Positions 61,301 through 64,000 of a stretch of DNA of 64,000 nucleotides are shown one piece after another. Position 1 is the first letter of the stretch; every line of letters starts with the position of its first letter. The translations under genes and the position numbers were made by a program. This stretch comes from JAEUMY01 sp033764435 (lineage in GTDB: Bacteria; Pseudomonadota; Gammaproteobacteria; Burkholderiales; Usitatibacteraceae): contig JANRIX010000031.1 of assembly GCA_033764435.1 (NCBI GenBank), positions 86,142 to 150,141 of the forward strand, given 5' to 3'. The notes below the pieces were generated by a model that made no database searches, had not been told where the DNA came from, and was given only the letters and a program-made list of their open reading frames with translations.

Positions 61301-62881
61301 ATGCAACCATTGTTCAATCAACCATCAATGCGGGTTCTGCCGGAACGAGCGAGCCCTGGCTGGATGCTTTTCATTCTAGCGGTTGGTGCTTCACTGCTCG
61401 CCGGTCATGCGCCGACCGCCGACGCCTACGCAAACCCGCCCGCTGCCACTGCGGCGGCCGTGCAGCCAGCCAAAGCTGGTGGATCGGCGACCGAACCCTG
61501 TCGCGTCAAGGGCTTCGACATCGAGATCAAGTGCGCGAAAGTGTCCGTATTCGAGGATCGCGATGGCAAGCAGGGTCGCAAGATCGATATTCACGTGGCC
61601 ATCCTGCCCGCCAAATCGGATCGCAAGAAGCCGGACCCGATCTTCATCTTTGCTGGCGGACCCGGCCAGAGTGCCATCGAGGTTGGCCCGCGCGTGCTGC
61701 CGGCACTCAGTCGCCTCAATCGTGAGCGCGATCTGGTGTTCGTCGACCAGCGCGGTACGGGCAAGTCGAACAAGCTGGGCTGCAAGGTTGCCGAACAGGA
61801 TTCACTGGAGGGCTTTGGCAGCGACGCCGAGGTGAAGAGCTTCATCGAGTCGTGCCTCGCCGAGGCGAAGAAGCATGCAGACCCGCGCTTTTACACGACG
61901 ACACTCGCCATGCAGGATCTGGATGACGTGCGCCGTGCTCTGGGCTACGACAAGATCAATCTCTGGGGTGCCTCCTATGGAACGCGCGCTGCGCTGGAGT
62001 ACGTGCGCCGCTTTCCGCAACAGGTCCGCACGGCCACGCTGGACGGCATGGCGCCTTTCGACATTGCGCTCCCGCTGTCCTTCGTGGCGGACAGCCATGC
62101 GAGCCTCAGCGCGTTGTTGAAGGCCTGTTCAAGCGAACCGGCCTGCACGAAAACCTATCCGAATCTGGAAGCCGACCTCACCGAGCTGGTACGCGGGCTG
62201 GATGCCAATCCGCGCAAGGTGGCGGTGCGACATCCGCGCACCGGGGAGGCCATCAAGGTGCGCGTCTCGGGCGCCATGGTGCTGGGCGGCATTCGCGGCG
62301 CCATGTACGGGCCCAACGTCGCCAGCGTCGTGCCGGCCGCCATCCAGGCTGCCAGGGCGGATGACTTCGGGCCGCTGGCCGCGCTGGGGTTGGCGATCGG
62401 CGGATCGGTCATGGACGAGATGGCGCTGGGCATGCATCTCTCCGTCGTCTGTGCCGAAGACCTTCCGCTGGTGCGCAAGGCGACCGAGGGCGGCGTGAAA
62501 CGCGTCGGACTGTATGGCGACGAACTGATCAAGGACCACCGCAACATGTGCTCGGTCTGGCCCCAGGGAACGATTCCCGCCGACTTTCATTCACCAATGA
62601 AGTCGGACGTGCCGATCCTGCTGCTCTCCGGCGGCATCGATCCGGCGACGCCACCCCGCCACGCCGAAGCCGTGCTGCCAGGTCTGTCGCGTGCCAAGCA
62701 TCTCGTGGCGCCCAATCTCGGCCACGGCGTCAGCTCGCAGGGCTGCGCGCCGGAGCTCATCAAACGCTTTGTAGAAGATGGCAACGCCGACAAGGTGGAT
62801 GGCGCCTGTCTCGGCAAACTGCCGCGCCCGATCTTCTTCCAGCCTCTGTCCTACGCGTCCACCCCGGAATCCACAAAATGA
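61301..62881 (+). CDS. S33-family alpha/beta hydrolase peptidase, exported
   Basis: The 526-residue protein has an N-terminal signal (about residues 20-42, HAPTADAYA). The hydrolase core has the S33/tripeptidyl aminopeptidase hallmarks: FAGGPGQSAIE, VFVDQRGTGKSN, the nucleophile in WGASYGTR, acid in SGGIDPATPP, and His in PNLGHG. A TAP-like C-terminal segment follows. Such enzymes remove residues from peptide N-termini in the periplasm or outside the cell. Its stop overlaps the ATG of the ABC ATPase gene by four bases, so peptidase and exporter are translationally coupled. Confidence 0.9.
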   Translation: MQPLFNQPSMRVLPERASPGWMLFILAVGASLLAGHAPTADAYANPPAATAAAVQPAKAGGSATEPCRVKGFDIEIKCAKVSVFEDRDGKQGRKIDIHVAILPAKSDRKKPDPIFIFAGGPGQSAIEVGPRVLPALSRLNRERDLVFVDQRGTGKSNKLGCKVAEQDSLEGFGSDAEVKSFIESCLAEAKKHADPRFYTTTLAMQDLDDVRRALGYDKINLWGASYGTRAALEYVRRFPQQVRTATLDGMAPFDIALPLSFVADSHASLSALLKACSSEPACTKTYPNLEADLTELVRGLDANPRKVAVRHPRTGEAIKVRVSGAMVLGGIRGAMYGPNVASVVPAAIQAARADDFGPLAALGLAIGGSVMDEMALGMHLSVVCAEDLPLVRKATEGGVKRVGLYGDELIKDHRNMCSVWPQGTIPADFHSPMKSDVPILLLSGGIDPATPPRHAEAVLPGLSRAKHLVAPNLGHGVSSQGCAPELIKRFVEDGNADKVDGACLGKLPRPIFFQPLSYASTPESTK

Positions 62882-63654
62882 TCGAAGCCCAATCTCTTTC
62901 GAAGCACTTCAAGGTCAAGGGCAAGCCCGACAAGGTTGCCGTGGCCGATGTGAGTTTCACCGCGCGCGATGGCCAGGTCACGGGACTGCTTGGCCCCAAC
63001 GGCGCAGGCAAGACCACGACGCTGCGCATGCTGTCCACGTTGGTCGAACCCACCAGCGGCCGCGGCCGCATCGATGGCAAGGACATCCGCACCGATGCCA
63101 TGGCGGTCAAGTCTTCAATCGGCGTGCTGTCCGACGCGCGGGGCCTGTACACGCGCCTCACCGCACGTGAAAACATCCGCTACTACGGCGAGCTCCGCGG
63201 CATCACCGGCAAGACCTTGGAGGAACGCATCGAGAAGCTCGCCGGCCTCATCGACATGACGCCCCTGCTGGATCGCCGCACCGATGGCTTCTCGCAAGGC
63301 GAGCGCATGAAAGTGGCGATCGCCCGCGCGCTGATTCACGAGCCGCGCAACGTGATCCTTGATGAACCCACCAACGGCCTAGACGTCATGACCACGCGGA
63401 GCTTGCGCGAACTGATCCGCAAGCTGCGCGAGGAGGGCAAGTGCGTCGTCTTCTCATCACACATCATGCAGGAGGTGTCGGCACTGTGTGACGACATCGT
63501 CATCGTGTCCAACGGCAGGGTGGTTGCGCAGGGCAATGCCCAGCATCTCCTCGACATTTCCGGCAAGTCGTCCCTGGAAGAAGCCTTTGTGCATCTTTCC
63601 GGCGAAGGCGAGCTGCCTCTCACACCGTCCGCGGCCCAGGGAATCGCCCAATGA
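62878..63654 (+). CDS. ABC exporter ATP-binding protein (NatA-like)
   Basis: The ATG at 62878 overlaps the peptidase stop (ATGA). The 258-residue ATPase has Walker A GPNGAGKTTT, a signature FSQGERMKVAIARAL, Walker B NVILDEPTNGLD and the switch His in VFSSHIMQEV. FSQG replaces the usual LSGGQ, a common form in NatA-type ABC-2 exporters. The last ~30 residues after VAQGNAQHLLDISG extend the domain. It is followed by the permease with a four-base overlap. Substrate is unknown; NatAB homologues export Na+ or small molecules. Confidence 0.93.
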   Translation: MIEAQSLSKHFKVKGKPDKVAVADVSFTARDGQVTGLLGPNGAGKTTTLRMLSTLVEPTSGRGRIDGKDIRTDAMAVKSSIGVLSDARGLYTRLTARENIRYYGELRGITGKTLEERIEKLAGLIDMTPLLDRRTDGFSQGERMKVAIARALIHEPRNVILDEPTNGLDVMTTRSLRELIRKLREEGKCVVFSSHIMQEVSALCDDIVIVSNGRVVAQGNAQHLLDISGKSSLEEAFVHLSGEGELPLTPSAAQGIAQ

Positions 63655-64000
63655 GCATCTTCACCACCATTCTCAAGAAAGAGCTGGTCGACAGCGTTCG
63701 CGACCGGCGCACCATCGCCATGATCCTCGTGGCCAGCATCCTGACCGGTCCGCTGGTGCTGATGATGCTGAACAGTTTCGTGTCGAAACTGTCGGACAAG
63801 GCGGAGGCGAAGAAGGTCCAGGTGCACGGCATGGAACATGCGCCGTCCGCCATCAATTTCTTCCAGCGCCAGGGGGCGGACATCCTCAAGGCGCCCGATG
63901 ACTATTTGCAGAAGGTGAAGGACGGCAAGCTCGATGCCGTCGTCGTGTTCAAGTCGGGCTTCGAAGACGAGCTGCGCTCGGGCAGACAGGCGTCGGTCGA
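63651..64000 (+). CDS. ABC-2 permease (NatB-like), 3'-truncated by the window end
   Basis: ATG 63651 overlaps the ATPase stop (ATGA), giving coupling. About 116 residues are visible, starting MSIFTTILKKELVDSVRDRR, the typical cytoplasmic opening of NatB-type permeases. A first membrane helix follows (TIAMILVASILTGPLVLMML), then a large extracytoplasmic loop (HAPSAINFFQRQG). The gene runs off the window. It would form the membrane part of the exporter with the preceding ATPase. Confidence 0.88.
   Translation, partial: MSIFTTILKKELVDSVRDRRTIAMILVASILTGPLVLMMLNSFVSKLSDKAEAKKVQVHGMEHAPSAINFFQRQGADILKAPDDYLQKVKDGKLDAVVVFKSGFEDELRSGRQASV

Overview
The window is GC-rich, densely packed bacterial DNA from a Gram-negative proteobacterium. 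A betaproteobacterium (Burkholderiales-like) fits best. The reasons are a DksA of the type that has lost most zinc-finger cysteines, an Entner-Doudoroff cluster with a HexR regulator, a yybP-ykoY riboswitch in front of terC, an FbpB-type iron permease and RAYT transposases. The lineage is an inference from protein style; no rRNA gene is present.

Layout. 1-9951: a 5'-truncated caspase-like protease with a propeller N-terminus, a duplicated cysteine-rich secreted protein, a phoX-cytochrome c pair with a candidate Pho box, and an S9 peptidase. 10067-14628: a compact island of a universal stress protein and a formate/nitrite-type channel facing a P-type cation ATPase. Each end carries an FNR/ANR-type box at nearly the same spacing from a TATCCT -10 element. 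14625-21906: two membrane proteins, a CoA-transferase, an intradiol-dioxygenase-like protein, tyrS, a cytochrome P460 and a MocR regulator preceded by a direct repeat. 21967-29406: edd-eda-zwf diverging from pgl-hexR-pgi, with two matching 15-bp palindromes (probable HexR operators) between them. 29446-31053: a multicopper oxidase.

31182-50436 is a surface/secretion locus. It has a 3542-residue mosaic protein (toroid, carboxypeptidase-regulatory repeats, NHL-type propellers, choice-of-anchor-A C-terminus), then a 2603-residue RHS protein ending in an AHH nuclease toxin, and directly after it an Imm11-like immunity gene. 50448-54023 is lower-GC accessory DNA: two RAYT transposases with their palindromes, an IS transposase remnant, and a translationally coupled pair of genes I cannot identify. 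54122-64000 returns to core-like DNA: a four-domain beta/gamma-crystallin protein, an iron(III) permease with two Fur-like boxes, a manganese riboswitch plus terC, dksA, a dienelactone hydrolase, a methyltransferase, an S33 peptidase and the start of a NatAB-type ABC exporter.

The most unusual signal is a 12-bp perfect palindrome, GCGAATATTCGC. It occurs exactly 17 times across the window, in genes (all three reading frames) and between genes, thousands of times more often than base composition predicts. It is missing from the 10.6-kb mosaic gene and from the unidentified gene pair. It behaves like a genome-wide DNA-level mark, in the manner of cyanobacterial HIP1, rather than a protein motif.
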